Positions 1 to 10,880 of a stretch of 64,000 bases of DNA are shown piece by piece. The position numbers and the translations under genes are program-made. The stretch covers positions 90,376,541 to 90,440,540 of the forward strand of contig JAQMRL010000008.1 in NCBI GenBank assembly GCA_035578175.1. Direction: 5' to 3'. This DNA comes from Catonia carolina (taxonomy: Eukaryota > Arthropoda > Insecta > Hemiptera > Achilidae). The notes below the pieces were generated by a model. The model was not told where the DNA came from and did not search any database. It saw nothing but the letters and a program-made list of their open reading frames with translations. How positions within the stretch are numbered: the stretch's first letter is position 1; each line of letters opens with the position of its first letter.

Positions 1-1300
1 CATTCCTTCACTGAGTCTTCAACAATAATAAAATTCTTTGAATTATTTTGCTTTTTTGACGAATTTTTTAAAATTTGTTAGTCAGCAGTAATTACTCTTC
101 TTCACTTGTGTCACTGCCTTTACATTTTCATTGTGTATTATCTTCAGAAGTTCCAAGTCTGTGACTTCTATTCAATTACTGATTAGCTAATTTGTAATGG
201 AAGTCTGATTTATTAAGTACTATAATGTTTACTGCCATTATCAGAATATGTATTGTATTGCAGTAATTTAATCTGTTTTACAAAATTTGTTGATTCTGTA
301 TAAATGAAACCCACCGTGAATTTGGGACTTTGTTTGTAATTTATTCAAATATAACTGAAATTGCATTAAAAAGTTACTTATAAATTGAGGGTCTATTATA
401 TATATCTTGTTTTTCATAAAGAAAGTTTGGTATCATTGGATGACTTCACTGATATTTGATGCTGTTTTTCCTAATGAAATTGTTTAATCGATTACATAAA
501 CATGGTGTCTTTCTAATGACTTATTGACTGATTTTCTGACTCACTCTTAACAAAATGTCAAGAAGTATAAGGCCTAGAAACTTTAACTTTGAGGTTACAT
601 TTGGGTCATAGGTACTTGCAAAGAAAGGATTTTGAAAAACTATTTCTAAAGAAAGAAATTAGAAAACATATCCTTCGTGTTAAGTATTACATACTCAAGT
701 TCGCTTTGGGGGGGGGGCAATTTTTAGTTACATACTGAACATTGTCAAAGTCATTATTTATGAAAAAATTGGCTTCTTCAGATTGTTTTAATACAAAATA
801 TTGTGAAATTAGTAATTATAAAGTATCAAATCAGTAAATTATTTACGAATGTAAAGCAAAATAAAGAAAATAAGAGTAAGAGAGGGAGGTGCTAGTTTTA
901 AAAATATATTAATTTTTTCTGCGTGATATTTCATACAGTCATGATTAGATGTTCTGATTATTTCTTGTTTTATAACTATAAATTAATTTATTTCAATTTA
1001 CCTATAGTTGTTTATTTAATACCAATAGAAGGTTGTAAATACTGTATATTTTTAGACTAATTTAAATATGTTTTAATTTGGATGTATTGTTTTTATATAT
1101 GTAATTGTAGTTTTTAAATGAATGTTACAGTTGCATAAATATGCATTAGAAATCTTAATTTTATTTTAAACTGTAATGTTCATAAATTTTATGTTCAAGC
1201 TTCCAGCTGGTCTATCCAATATTTCACTTAATTTATTTTAATGTTGTAGTATAATTTCTGTGTTCCATCTCACCTACTAGTTTCAAGGACGTTAAAAATA

Positions 1301-2085
1301 TTCTGTTTCTTCTCACATTATTAGTTATCTAAATTACTTAAGTAAATAAGAACAGGAGAGGTGGTAGAGGTGTTCGTGACTAACCAAAGTTATTTTCCAT
1401 AATGTTATTCATTTTACAGCCAGACCCTCTGGTGAATGAAGTGAAGGTTCATGTGCAGAGTAGTAAGTTCTTGACATTCTGATAAATACTACTATCGGTT
1501 TTTTATAATCATATACACCCGAGTTTGAATCCTTGTATCTCCAAAACGATGAGTCAGATTTCAACATATTTTATTTAAAAAATTAGTTCATTTTATTTTG
1601 CGTAGACCTATAATAGTCCTATATTTTTATTGTTGTTTGAAAATTGCCATTTCGAGGTTGGAAGACAAAAAGACCCGGTTTTATTGCTACCCGCAAAGAA
1701 TTTCATGCATTTAGAGAAGTATAACTTGAGAATTATTTGACTGACAAGTTTGAAATTTTAACATAACATAACCAATTATATTCTTACCTCGTGTAAGTAA
1801 TTTCAAATTCATACGTTACTTAAATTGTGATTTATTAACAATATACTGAACCCTTGCTAGCTCTGTAACCGCTAAATCGTTCGGCACAAGCAAACTATTG
1901 TTTTATTCAGCATAAAAAGTACATGGGTCAGCACAAAATAAAGTGAGCTAAATTGTGATGTTGAAATCTGTTCATCATTTTGGAGATATAAGGGTTCAAA
2001 CTTGGGTGTGTATGATTATGAAACCGCTAGTAGTCATATTTTTCAACCCAATAAGGAAGGCATCGGTAAACCACCTCCTAAGCTG
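1301..2085 (-). repeat. SINE-B fragment, split by a MITE
   Basis: Bases 1301-1465 match the tail half of the SINE-B family seen complete at 63523-63920 (shared AAGAACAG.AGAGGTGGTAG and CCAGACCCTCTGGTGAATGA patches). Matching resumes at about 2045-2085 (GGAAGGCATCGGTAAACCAC). The gap is filled by the inverted-repeat element at 1488-2034, and a little of the SINE has been lost. Confidence 0.7.
1488..2034. mobile_element. MITE with ~75-bp terminal inverted repeats
   Basis: Bases 1488-1566 and 1961-2034 are imperfect inverted copies (outer ends ACTACTATCGG and CCGCTAGTAGT, inner ends AGATTTCAAC and TTGAAATCTG). The middle is AT-rich without an ORF. It interrupts a SINE-B copy. No clear target duplication was found, so the superfamily is unassigned. 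Confidence 0.7.
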
Positions 2086-2351
2086 ATAAACAAATTTACT
2101 TTATTTATGAATATTATTGTTTAAGGATCTTTAAATTTTAATAATGATGTTTTTCTTAGTTAAATTTTGAAAAGCGTGAAATTATTTAATAATTGAGATA
2201 GAAGGTTACCTTAACAATCACAATGTAGTAACTTACGTATTTTGTTATCATTCAATATTTTTAATCTTTAAACTGAGCCTACCTAATAAAAATGTGTTGT
2301 GTCTTATACGACGAATATTTCAAATATTCAAATTCAATTAATAAGACAACA

Positions 2352-2420
2352 TCAATACAATCATTCATTTATTTATAAAAATAAATAAATGAATTTATAA
2401 AAATAAATAAATGAATTACC
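2352..2420. repeat. AT-rich simple tandem repeat
   Basis: Two to three copies of a unit reading ATTTATAAAAATAAATAAAT lie just upstream of the mariner end. Confidence 0.75.
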
Positions 2421-2453
2421 GTCAAATTCAATGCTTTCTTAATCATCAACATA

Positions 2454-3361
2454 GGAGGGGTACCCAAAAGTAATCGGAATAGCTTTGCCATGGGCGGTGC
2501 TTGTATAGTACGCATTTCTGCCGCACAGACGTGTATAGTGCAACTCATTGCGAGTTCAGTGCAGTGATTGCAACTCATTGCGAGTTCAATATTCATTTAC
2601 AGTGGTTATTTTTGCTTGCGCTGTTTTGTTCTTGTTTGGTTTTTTATGATAGCAAGTTTAAGTGAAGAATGTGTTGCTATGAAATTTTGTTTTCTACTTG
2701 GTAAAAGTACTGCTGAAACTGTTTTAATGTTGAAAACAGCTTACAAAGATGATGTCATGAAAAAATCTCTAAGATACGAGTGGTTTTCTTGGTTTAAAAA
2801 TGGCAACATGTCGATTGAAGACAAACCTCGTTCTGGACGTTCATCAACTGCCCGAATTGATGAAAATGTTTAAAAAATTCGAGAGCGTGTGCTCTCACAC
2901 CGTCGACTGACAATTTGGAAGTTTTAAGAAGATTGCGCAACAGTTTTCGTCAAAAAATATCCGATTTGTGGCAGACAGGATACTGGTTCTTCCACCACAA
3001 CAATGCACCTGCTTACATAGCCATCTCGGTGAAAGATTTTTTGACTAAAAATGGCATGGTTCCACTGCCCCACGCACCTTACTCACCTGACCTGGCTCTG
3101 TGCGACTTTCTTATTTCTATGCATGAAAAAGGACATTAAAGGACACCAATTTGACAACATTGAAGCGGTCAAGAAAAAAACGAGAAAGGAGCCCTCTCTA
3201 AAGATGACTACAAAAAATGTTTCGAACAGTGGAAGCATCAGCGGGATAAATGTATTAGTTGTAATGGAGAGTATTTTGAAGGGGATAAGGTTGTTTTGTA
3301 AAAAAAATTAAAAGTAAATACTTTTGAAAAATAATTCAGGTTTCTTTTGGGTACCCCCTCG
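2454..3361 (+). mobile_element. Deleted mariner element with decayed transposase
   Basis: The ends read GGAGGGGTACCCAAAAG and CTTTTGGGTACCCCCTC, flanked by TA (2452-2453 and 3362-3363). From 2646 the frame has a mariner-like N-terminus (FLLGKSTAETVLML, then EWFSWFKNGNMSIEDKPRSG). A stop at 2871 and a deletion remove the region up to the catalytic core, which resumes at 2915 as LRRLRNSFRQKISDLWQTGY, WFFHHNNAPAYIA and HAPYSPDLALCDF. The second catalytic Asp is Asn (NNAPA for DNAPA). At about 0.9 kb it is shorter than a 1.3-kb autonomous mariner. Non-functional. Confidence 0.9.
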
Positions 3362-3679
3362 TATTGTTCATAAAAATAATTAGTAAAAATTGAAAATTTT
3401 TTATGTATAAATTATACATTTGAATCTTTTACTAAATGCATTAATATAAAATGTTTTTAATTTAAATTTAAAATAATAGTTTCTTAATTATTTTGGAAAA
3501 TATCCTGGAATTTGTTTCTATACTATTTTTCAGTGTTGATGAGCTTTGAATGTATTTCCCCCATCCACTTCATAGCTAGTTAGGAACGTTTCCAATAGTT
3601 GCTGTCGTAGCTGTTTTATCAGCTTTTTAACAGCTATTTTTTAACCTATGAACATACAACCAGCTGATAATATTATAAA

Positions 3680-5545
3680 GTGTTACAAATTACAGTATAA
3701 ATTAAATTTATTACTTTACCTTTGATTGCTTTTTAAGTTAAAAAAAACTTACATGCCTTTCGGTGGTACCTTCTTCAGAGCAATTTTATTTATATTAAAA
3801 TTTATAATTGTGTTTCCATTCAGTCATTTAGATAAAAAAATTTTTTGGGATTTAAGTTTAAACGAAATTGACTGAATGGAAACACCGTTCTAAATTTTTA
3901 TTTTAATAATATTGCTCTGATGAAGATGGTACCACTGAATTCATTATAACAAGGGCGTTCAGGCTTCTCCAGCCCCTCCTCACCGCGACCTAAAAGATCT
4001 TTTGTGATTGCCCCCATTCCTAGTTTATGCAAGGCCCGCACCTTCGATAAAGCGCAGGGTCTGCCTAGGATTTAGTGCACTTACCTGAGCAGGTGTTAAC
4101 ACATCCCCACCCAACAGTGCTATACCTTTGCAGCCACCCACAATGCAACTGCAAAAATATAAATGTGCGACCCACTGAGGCGCCTTACAATACGCCTCTC
4201 CGCACAGACCTCAATGGCCCATATTACATCTTGGAAGACGGTCATGTTACACCCAAGGGCCAGGGAAGTCATTCCCTTGGACCCCCAGGCCCCCAATCCC
4301 GCTCTTCCACTCATCACAGGGCCTTCAATATACCAAAAGGTAGCCCCTTCCGGCATCACCGGCCTACCCTCCGCCCACTCCTGACGATCAAAAATTTTCA
4401 TCCTCAGTGTGTCGGAGAATTTGTATGATCTGCTCATACGGTCCCAAGGACCACATACCACACCCATCCCTCCAAACCTTGAAGATCTCAGTGTGGCCCA
4501 TCTCCACTGATGGGACCCCGATCCCGTCCTCCAGCCTCAAGGCAGTTCCAATCGCCTCTCCCCTCACTTGCACATGAAAAGGAGGCAAATCAACCATCGC
4601 CTCCATAGCGGCCGTTGGACCAGTGCACATTGCACCACATATCCCTAGGCAGGCCAGTCTCTATAGCTCCTCAGCCGATCCTGCGCCGTCCTAGATCTGT
4701 TGTTGGCCACCATACATCAACTTCGTACGTGACCATTGGCAGAATGATGCCCACATAAGCCCATTCCACCATACGAGGCCCAAGCCCCGGAGTCCTCCCA
4801 GCAGACTCTCACACATCCATAAGGCCTTTATAGCCTTCTCCACAGTCCTGGACCTGTGGCCTTACCAGGTTAGGCCACCATCCATGACAGCCCCCAGATA
4901 CTCTAACTCAGGGGAGTAGTTTAAATCCACTCCTTCCAGAGTCACAGCATCCATAGCTGTTTTTCATAATTTCAAATGAAATGGGTACCATCTGGTCCCC
5001 ACTTGCAGCTAGGGAGATAATAGGTCCGCCCCTGCATAGCCCCGCGTACAGAGGTAAGGCACCATACTGTAGGAGGAGCCAGGTATCCTACAGGCACCAA
5101 TAAGACACTGATTAAAAGCCCCAGTGCCATCCACCCTTGGGCACGGTACGACTAACATCACTTGGGTTGGGCAAAAGCTAAAGTAGGAGAAGTTGCCTCT
5201 AGCACGGATAGAAAAAGTGCTAGATGCCGAGGACAAGGATAGGGATAGACAGACTGAAGCCCAGCATCTCAGCTCACCTCGGCGAGACCAATGCGTGGCT
5301 GAAAAGTAGCCATAAAAAGCCGAGGAGTTTCCAGAGGCACGGGCACGAAAAACTGCTACAAAAAGTAAGGGAGCAGGTGTGCTCTCTTGGACGTGATGCT
5401 TCGGCACATGCAAGCCAGCCGATCACTGACTTGCTTCGCCTCCATGGTACCACTGAAACGCGCTTAAGTTTTTTTAAACTTACAATAAAGCAACCAAAGT
5501 TTTTTTAAACTAAGCAACCAAAGGTAAGGTGATAAATTTCATTTA
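3680..5545. repeat. Palindromic core (inverted repeat) inside FB-X copy 1, split by a LINE
   Basis: Left arm 3680-3832 and right arm 3865-3939 plus 5458-5545 are inverted copies (GTGGTACCTTCTTCAGAGC vs GCTCTGATGAAGATGGTACC; GTGTTTCCATTCAGTCA vs TGACTGAATGGAAACAC). The spacer at 3833-3864 is short. This core is absent from copy 2, so it is a fold-back element or a later gain. Confidence 0.75.
3940..5443 (-). pseudogene. Non-LTR retrotransposon copy (RT plus RNase H remnant), 14-bp target duplication
   Basis: A GC-rich island flanked by the direct repeat ATGGTACCACTGAA (3926-3939 and 5444-5457). On the minus strand, decayed frames show an RT C-terminal region (CTGPTAAMEAMVDLPPFHVQ) and then an RNase H-like region (FWYIEGPVMSG in place of the TDGS motif, LGCNMTVFQ, RLSGSHIYIF), as in R1/LOA-type LINEs. 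The 3' end lies at 3940, next to GAACGCCC. The same 3' end recurs at 34272-34348. Stops and frameshifts make it inactive, and it is 5' truncated. Confidence 0.85.
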
Positions 5546-5839
5546 TACCATAATTTATATTAATGGTTGGCAGGATGCATTTCAAAAATTTATTTGTGAA
5601 TAAACTATTATGTGTTACCTTACTCTATAATCGAAGGTTCAGTACGAGATGCAAGACATGAGTAAACTACTGTGGATCTATGTGCATGCGCACATAATGT
5701 TAGTCAGGCTGATACATTCGTACAATCTGACAAAGCTGGCAAACGTTCCGATTGGTCTAAACGCGTGGAACAGCAGAGTTCATCAACGGTGAAAAGCATT
5801 TATAACTGAGAATTTTGAAAATTTATTTTTACTATTACC

Positions 5840-5881
5840 ATAGCGTATAGAAGAGATTCTAAGATCTCTTCTATACGCTAT
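5840..5881. repeat. Near-perfect 18-bp palindrome
   Basis: ATAGCGTATAGAAGAGAT at 5840-5857 pairs exactly with 5864-5881 across a 6-base loop (TCTAAG). Confidence 0.85.
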
Positions 5882-6890
5882 GCTATTACTGATAATCAGC
5901 TGTTTTCTGAATTTAGCTTTGATCAACCACTACAGGTTAGTAGAACTACTCTGTATGTAGGTATTCTATTCTATAAAAATATAGCACATATTTATAAAAT
6001 ATATTTGTTACACTTAATGAAAACAATTACACACTTCATTACATGCTAAGTTAAATTTTTCTATTATCTTGTTTCCAAGTCCTTGGATGATGTCATATAT
6101 TCTTCAAGAAATCAACATTTATAAAAGATTTTTATCTTTTTTTTCCCAATTTTAAATCAATTAAATTAATTGTATTTTATTATTGCTGGTTGTTGTAGAT
6201 AGAAATTTTTAAAGTTTTGATTAGTATTTTTATTAAGTTAATGGCGATGTAAAATTGCATCTACCTGGATCAATTGTTTATGCAGTTTTTAATTACGTAT
6301 AATAAGTTTATTTATTGTGTTATTAATTATTTAGAATACTCTAATGGAGTAATTATGTGTTAATTCAAATAGATAAATAATTCTTAGTTATATTTAGTCT
6401 AATTAAAAATGAAATTTTTAGTTTTATTTAGTCTATTAAAAATGTATTGTTAATTTCAAATGGAAATAAAATCAATTGTATAAAATTTAGTGCTATTAAA
6501 CAATTTGTAAATATAGTTAGTAAATTGGTTTCTTATTAGTTGGATGTAGCCATTTGGTAATTTATTTTTTATAAACAATTGTAAGAAATTTTTGTATTCT
6601 AGTATTAGTTTTTTTAATAAATTAAATTTTATGTTATTTCCTTTATTTTGTTTTACCCTTTGTATTTATTCTTTTATATACTTGATATTTTTTATAACAA
6701 TTTATAATATTAGTATAATTTGTATTAACTATTGGATAACGTAAGGAAATGCATTGGGTTTAAATGTTATTCAGTTTGATGCCTTCTGTAGATCTTGTTA
6801 CTTTTTCACTAGTGAACTGACAATTACCAGGCAGACTAATTTTTGACATATCATGCAGAATGACTCATGATATTTGTTCAGTATTACAAT
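5882..6890. other. AT-rich stretch, nothing recognised
   Basis: About 1 kb of very AT-rich DNA with scattered TTAATTA and TTTATTT runs. I see no credible ORF or repeat match to other parts of the window. Confidence 0.5.
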
Positions 6891-6894
6891 AGGT

Positions 6895-7859
6895 TCAAAT
6901 ACCGCGCGCCGTTGAATCTTCCCGAATAAGTCTTCCCGCTCGATTAATTCAGTAATATTGATTCTGCATCGATTACTTCATCAATTAGTTCCACGCATGT
7001 GTGATCCTTGACCACGTGGCGCGCTCTCCGCCAATAGCAAAATTAGATTAATTTCCCGAGCTCTCTCCGCCATTGTTCCTTCTTCCCGAATCTCTCCTTC
7101 ACTTCCAGTCAAACCAGCTAACTGTGCGGTTGTGTTTCAACGGACGCTCGCAGCCCCTAGAGCTGGCGTCACTTGCATCTAACTCGTTGGTTATACCAAC
7201 CTCATGTCGCCGGTAATATACATTAATTACGGCCCCAAGCAACGAAGCTTTTTTATTGTGAACGCGCTTACATTTGTGTAACGAACTATTCATGGTATTT
7301 ATTCAATTAATTACCGGACTTTGTGCAATCTGTGCTATCTTGCGTCTCGAACTTGTAAACCGCTATCCTAACTGCAGTTATACGAGTGTTAACAGTCCTT
7401 TATGTGTATTCTTAACGTGCCTTTGTTTATTGTGTGAAATCTGTACAGATCTAATCGAACATTTAGTGTTTTTCTACAACGAAACGAAGCATCCTGGGAA
7501 ATCTACGCACTCAAAACCGAGTAAGTTCTGTTAAACTCTTTAATAATTGCAGTGTTATTCCCTGTATATGTTCCTGTCTATCCTCCAACCTTCCCTATTC
7601 CTTAACGAGCAAAGCGTTACGCCTAATGTGCGCGTCGAAGTCACATCGCGTCTTTGTTTCCAGGTGGTAATCGATCCCACCACTTTAACGAACCAAGCAG
7701 ATGTAGGAATCATTATACCATTTGATTACCGCATCGCACAATATTCGTTACTGCAAGCCATTCTGAATGAAAAAATATGGAAAGTGTGGACCTGGCAAAA
7801 GAAGGGTGTTATGGCTTTGAAATCTGAAAACTTGGTTTGGGAAGAGCTCAATAGAGCTA
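6895..7859 (+). other. GC-richer island with small ORFs, possible LTR or promoter/exon fragment
   Basis: The composition shifts sharply from AT-rich flanks to CpG-containing DNA (CCGCGCGCCG, GGCGCGCTCTCCG, repeated CTTCCCGA). Two ORFs occur: 7274-7534 (86 aa, hydrophobic and Cys-rich) and 7547 to the mariner insertion (begins MQCYSLYMFLSILQPSLF). GTAAGT occurs at about 7522. The mariner at 7860 cuts the second ORF. I recognise no domain. A remnant of an LTR retroelement or an old first exon would both fit. Confidence 0.35.
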
Positions 7860-8814
7860 CGAGGCATGTTCAGAAAGTAAGTACCGTTTTTAAAAAAAAC
7901 AAGTAAAACAATTTTTTTCAACACAATTTTATTTCTACATGAAAGCCCAAACCTTAAACTATTTTTCGACATAGTTTCCACTGATGTTCAAACACTCGTC
8001 GTAGCGGGTGATCAATTTGTCTATACCCTCTTCGTAGAAGGTTCCCGCCAATGAATGTAGCCACGGCTCCACGGCAGTTTTCACTTCATCGTCAGTTTCA
8101 AAGCGTTGGTCGCCTAGCACGTGCTTCATGTGCAGGAACAAGTGGTAGTCAGACGGGGTGCCAAGTCCGGGCTGTAGGGCGGGTAATCGAACTGCTCCCA
8201 AATTGTCGAACCAATGTTTGAGTGTCACCAGCGGTGTGGGGCCGAGCATTGTCATGGAGCAACACAATTCCGTTACTGAGCATTCCTCTCCGTTTGTTTT
8301 GAATTGCCCGCCTTAGTTTTATTAAGGTTTCGCAATACCTTGCCACATTAATGGTTTCACATCTTGGGAGAAAATCAATCAGCAAAACACCTTTCCGATC
8401 CCAAAAGACAGTTCACATGATTTTTTGTGCAGACATTGTCATCTTGAATTTTTGTTTTTTCGGGGATTGCGTGTGTCGCCACTCCATTGACTGCTGTTTA
8501 GATTCCGATGTGACATGACAGACCCAAGTTTCATCACCTGTCACAATTTTGTTTAAAAAATCATCATTGTACTGTGTGAGAAAAGTCAAAGCACTTCAGA
8601 GTCTTGGTTTTGTGCACGTCAGTGGCAGGAAACTTCTACGAAGAGGGTATAGACAAATTGATCACCCGCTACGACAAGTGTTTGAACATCGGTGGAAACT
8701 ATGTTGAAAAATAGTTTAAGGTTTAGGCTTTCATATAGAAATAAAATTGTGTTGAAAAAAAATTGTTTTACTTGTTTTTTTTAAAAACGGTACATACTTT
8801 CTGAACACGCCTCG
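7860..8814 (-). mobile_element. Fold-back mariner with two 3' ends
   Basis: Flanked by TA (7858-7859 and 8815-8816). Both ends are the same mariner 3' end in inverted orientation: 7860-8058 and 8623-8814 are inverted copies of about 195 bp, including the transposase C-terminus (EEGIDKLITRYDECLNI). The interior holds more transposase on the minus strand, including VLLHDNARPHTA and SDYHLFLHMKHVLGDQRF, with a frameshift near 8180. The normal 5' end with the helix-turn-helix region is missing, so it is non-autonomous. Confidence 0.85.
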
Positions 8815-8816
8815 TA

Positions 8817-9230
8817 TTTGACAGTGCAACAAACAGTGAGAATTGCTTTGATAGTCGCCAACATTCAGAACGGCCATTTTACTCAATGCTTTACTTTTTC
8901 TAGGTAAAACATTAAGAACATTTGTCATTACATAAATTTTTAATTTTTCCCAATTATGTCAAATTTGTAACAGTTAATATTAGAAAAATGTGTGGTTCAA
9001 AATTTATTAACAAAACTTGGATGACTTTGGTTACTCCCCAGATACACAAATATAATAAAAAATACAGTTCAGTTCATGGATTTTCTCCACCTTACACATT
9101 AGAGTTTAGGTATTCTACAAACTGAAGACCATAATTGCAATGAAAATGCAGAAATGTATTCAACAAAAACTAAACATACTACAATAATAAATGAAATAAT
9201 TGTAATAAAGAAATAAAAAAAAAATGTTTT
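8817..9230. other. AT-rich stretch, nothing recognised
   Basis: Apart from a chance 67-codon ORF (8922-9125), no motif or repeat match is evident. Confidence 0.4.
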
Positions 9231-9231
9231 G

Positions 9232-9365
9232 ATTACCGGAGCAGTTGGTCTCGAGTTTGATTCCCGATTAGGATCTGAAAATTGTCACAGGTCAAAACTC
9301 ACATCCGTTCCATAACCCATGTATTCGCTAATGATCAACATGCAACACTTGAAATAAATTAAAAA
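9232..9365 (+). repeat. SINE-D copy (tRNA-headed), short
   Basis: A box-B-like GAGTTTGATTCCCG is followed by TTAGGATCTGAAAATTGTCA. The same head-to-body arrangement occurs inverted at 14056-14217, so this is an interspersed repeat and not a tRNA gene. The A-box side is degraded. Confidence 0.6.
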
Positions 9366-9379
9366 AACATAATAAAACT

Positions 9380-10880
9380 CTGGTATAAAACACACACTTT
9401 TCTCTTACTAATGTAAATAATGAAAAATATAAACTATGTGTTATCATAAATAATCTAAATTGAAAAACAACACTAAACTTAGGTCTGTAGAAAAATGTTT
9501 GAAATAAAAGTTATAGGTTATTTAATTATTTACAACTTTGAATATGTATACTTTTGTTGTAAAATGCATATTACGGCTGCAATCTTTAAAAAAATTCCAT
9601 GAGAGCACAACCCCTAAGAATTTCAGCAGATATGCCGCTTACCCTATCTTGTTGAGCAAAAAAGTGTAATAATGAGGTGATGTTTAAAAAAATCTGGTGT
9701 GAAACACTCAACTTTCTCTTGCCAATGCAAATAATTAACAATATAACCTAACATTAGAAATAAACAAAAAACTAACCTCAGTAAACATAACCTAATTTTA
9801 ATCATGAGTGAAAGGTGCAAAATGAAAATAAAATTCAGTTTGGCTTAAAAATACGGAAAATCACTTTCACGCTAAACTAGGCTCTGTAGAGAAAAATGTG
9901 CTAAATAAAAGTTGTAGATCTTTTCATTTCCTACAAATTTTTACACTTTTGTCGTAAAATGCATACGAGAGTCAAAATCTTAAAAAAATCGATTTTTCAC
10001 ACGTTTTCGTGAGAAAAAAAAACAGAAAATCGCTAATTACCGCTAAACTAAGCGTTATAGGCTACAAAAAAATTTTAAAATAAAAGTTGTACAATTTTAA
10101 ATCTTCTACAACTTTAAATACATATACATTTTTGCGCTAAAATACATATTAGTCGCAATCTTAAAAAAAACAATTTTTTACGTGAAAACAACCTCTCCAA
10201 GAATTTCAGCAGGCATGACGCCTACCCTATCTTGTAGAGCATAAAAAATTTAGTATTCCAGGCGATTTAAAAAAAATCGTAGGACCTGTTTTTGAGAAAA
10301 TCGCAAAAAGTGAAAAATTACACGAATAAACAATACTTCCGGTTAATTTTGATTAAAATGTTCGTGTCGGGTCCAATAGTGGTGTCTAACTTAAGTTTCA
10401 AGTACGTACGATGTTCTGTTCTTGAGATATTCTGTTCACACACACACAGACCAATCGCTAAAAACATGTTTCTTGGGTTCAGGGGGTCTGAAAACGTGTA
10501 GATCTAGTGAAAATCGATTTAGAAAAATCGACACGAAAACAATACTTTTCTTCCTATATATTCATATAGGTAAGAGAAAGTAAAAATAATAGAAGCCTTT
10601 TTTGAGAAAGTTACAAAAAAGTAATATCTATAACGTTTAGTTGAATGATTTTGATGAAAATGTTCATGTCGAGTTTTCTTGTGGTACCTAATTAAAGTGC
10701 CAAGTTTCAACTTTGTACACTAATCCGTCCTCGATATTGTGTTCACACACAGACACACGCACACCAAATTGCTAAAAACATGGTTTTTGGGATCAGGGGG
10801 CGTGAGTGAAAACGTGTATTCGGGTGAAAAATAAATTTCAAGAAATCAAATTGAAACAATACTTTCCCTCTTATATTTTC
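9380..10880. repeat. Composite repeat with internal tandem units (repeat R)
   Basis: Three diverged units of about 165 bp (near 9470, 9860 and 10020) share AATCGCTAA.., TGAAATAAAAGTTGTA and GTAAAATGCATA blocks. They are followed by two tandem copies of a unit of about 285 bp (10290-10600 and 10600-10880) that share GATGAAAATGTTC and TTGCTAAAAACATG. Pieces recur at 36840-37460, 51590-51910 and, inverted, 55790-55990. No sustained ORF is present and the element type is unknown. Confidence 0.75.

Larger units (their letters stand above)
3520..5799. mobile_element. Terminal-inverted-repeat element FB-X, copy 1, carrying nested insertions
   Basis: The outer ends (ATACTATTTTTCAGTGTTGA; TTCATCAACGGTGAAAAGCA) and about 300 bp of flanking body match the compact copy at 22876-23269. 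Copy 1 has an extra palindromic core not found in copy 2, and a LINE inserted in that core. No transposase is visible, so it is non-autonomous. Confidence 0.75.

Noticed and set aside
703..717. Poly-G run as a regulatory or quadruplex element
   Set aside because: A single short homopolymer run with no other G-tracts nearby.
4075..4630. Plus-strand ORFs of 73-117 codons in a GC-rich block
   Set aside because: They are antisense to the LINE RT/RNase H remnant, whose minus-strand frames match known motifs.
7547..7906. 119-codon ORF as a real gene with donor GTAAGT at 7877
   Set aside because: The apparent donor and last codons lie inside the mariner terminal repeat; the remaining ORF has no recognised domain.
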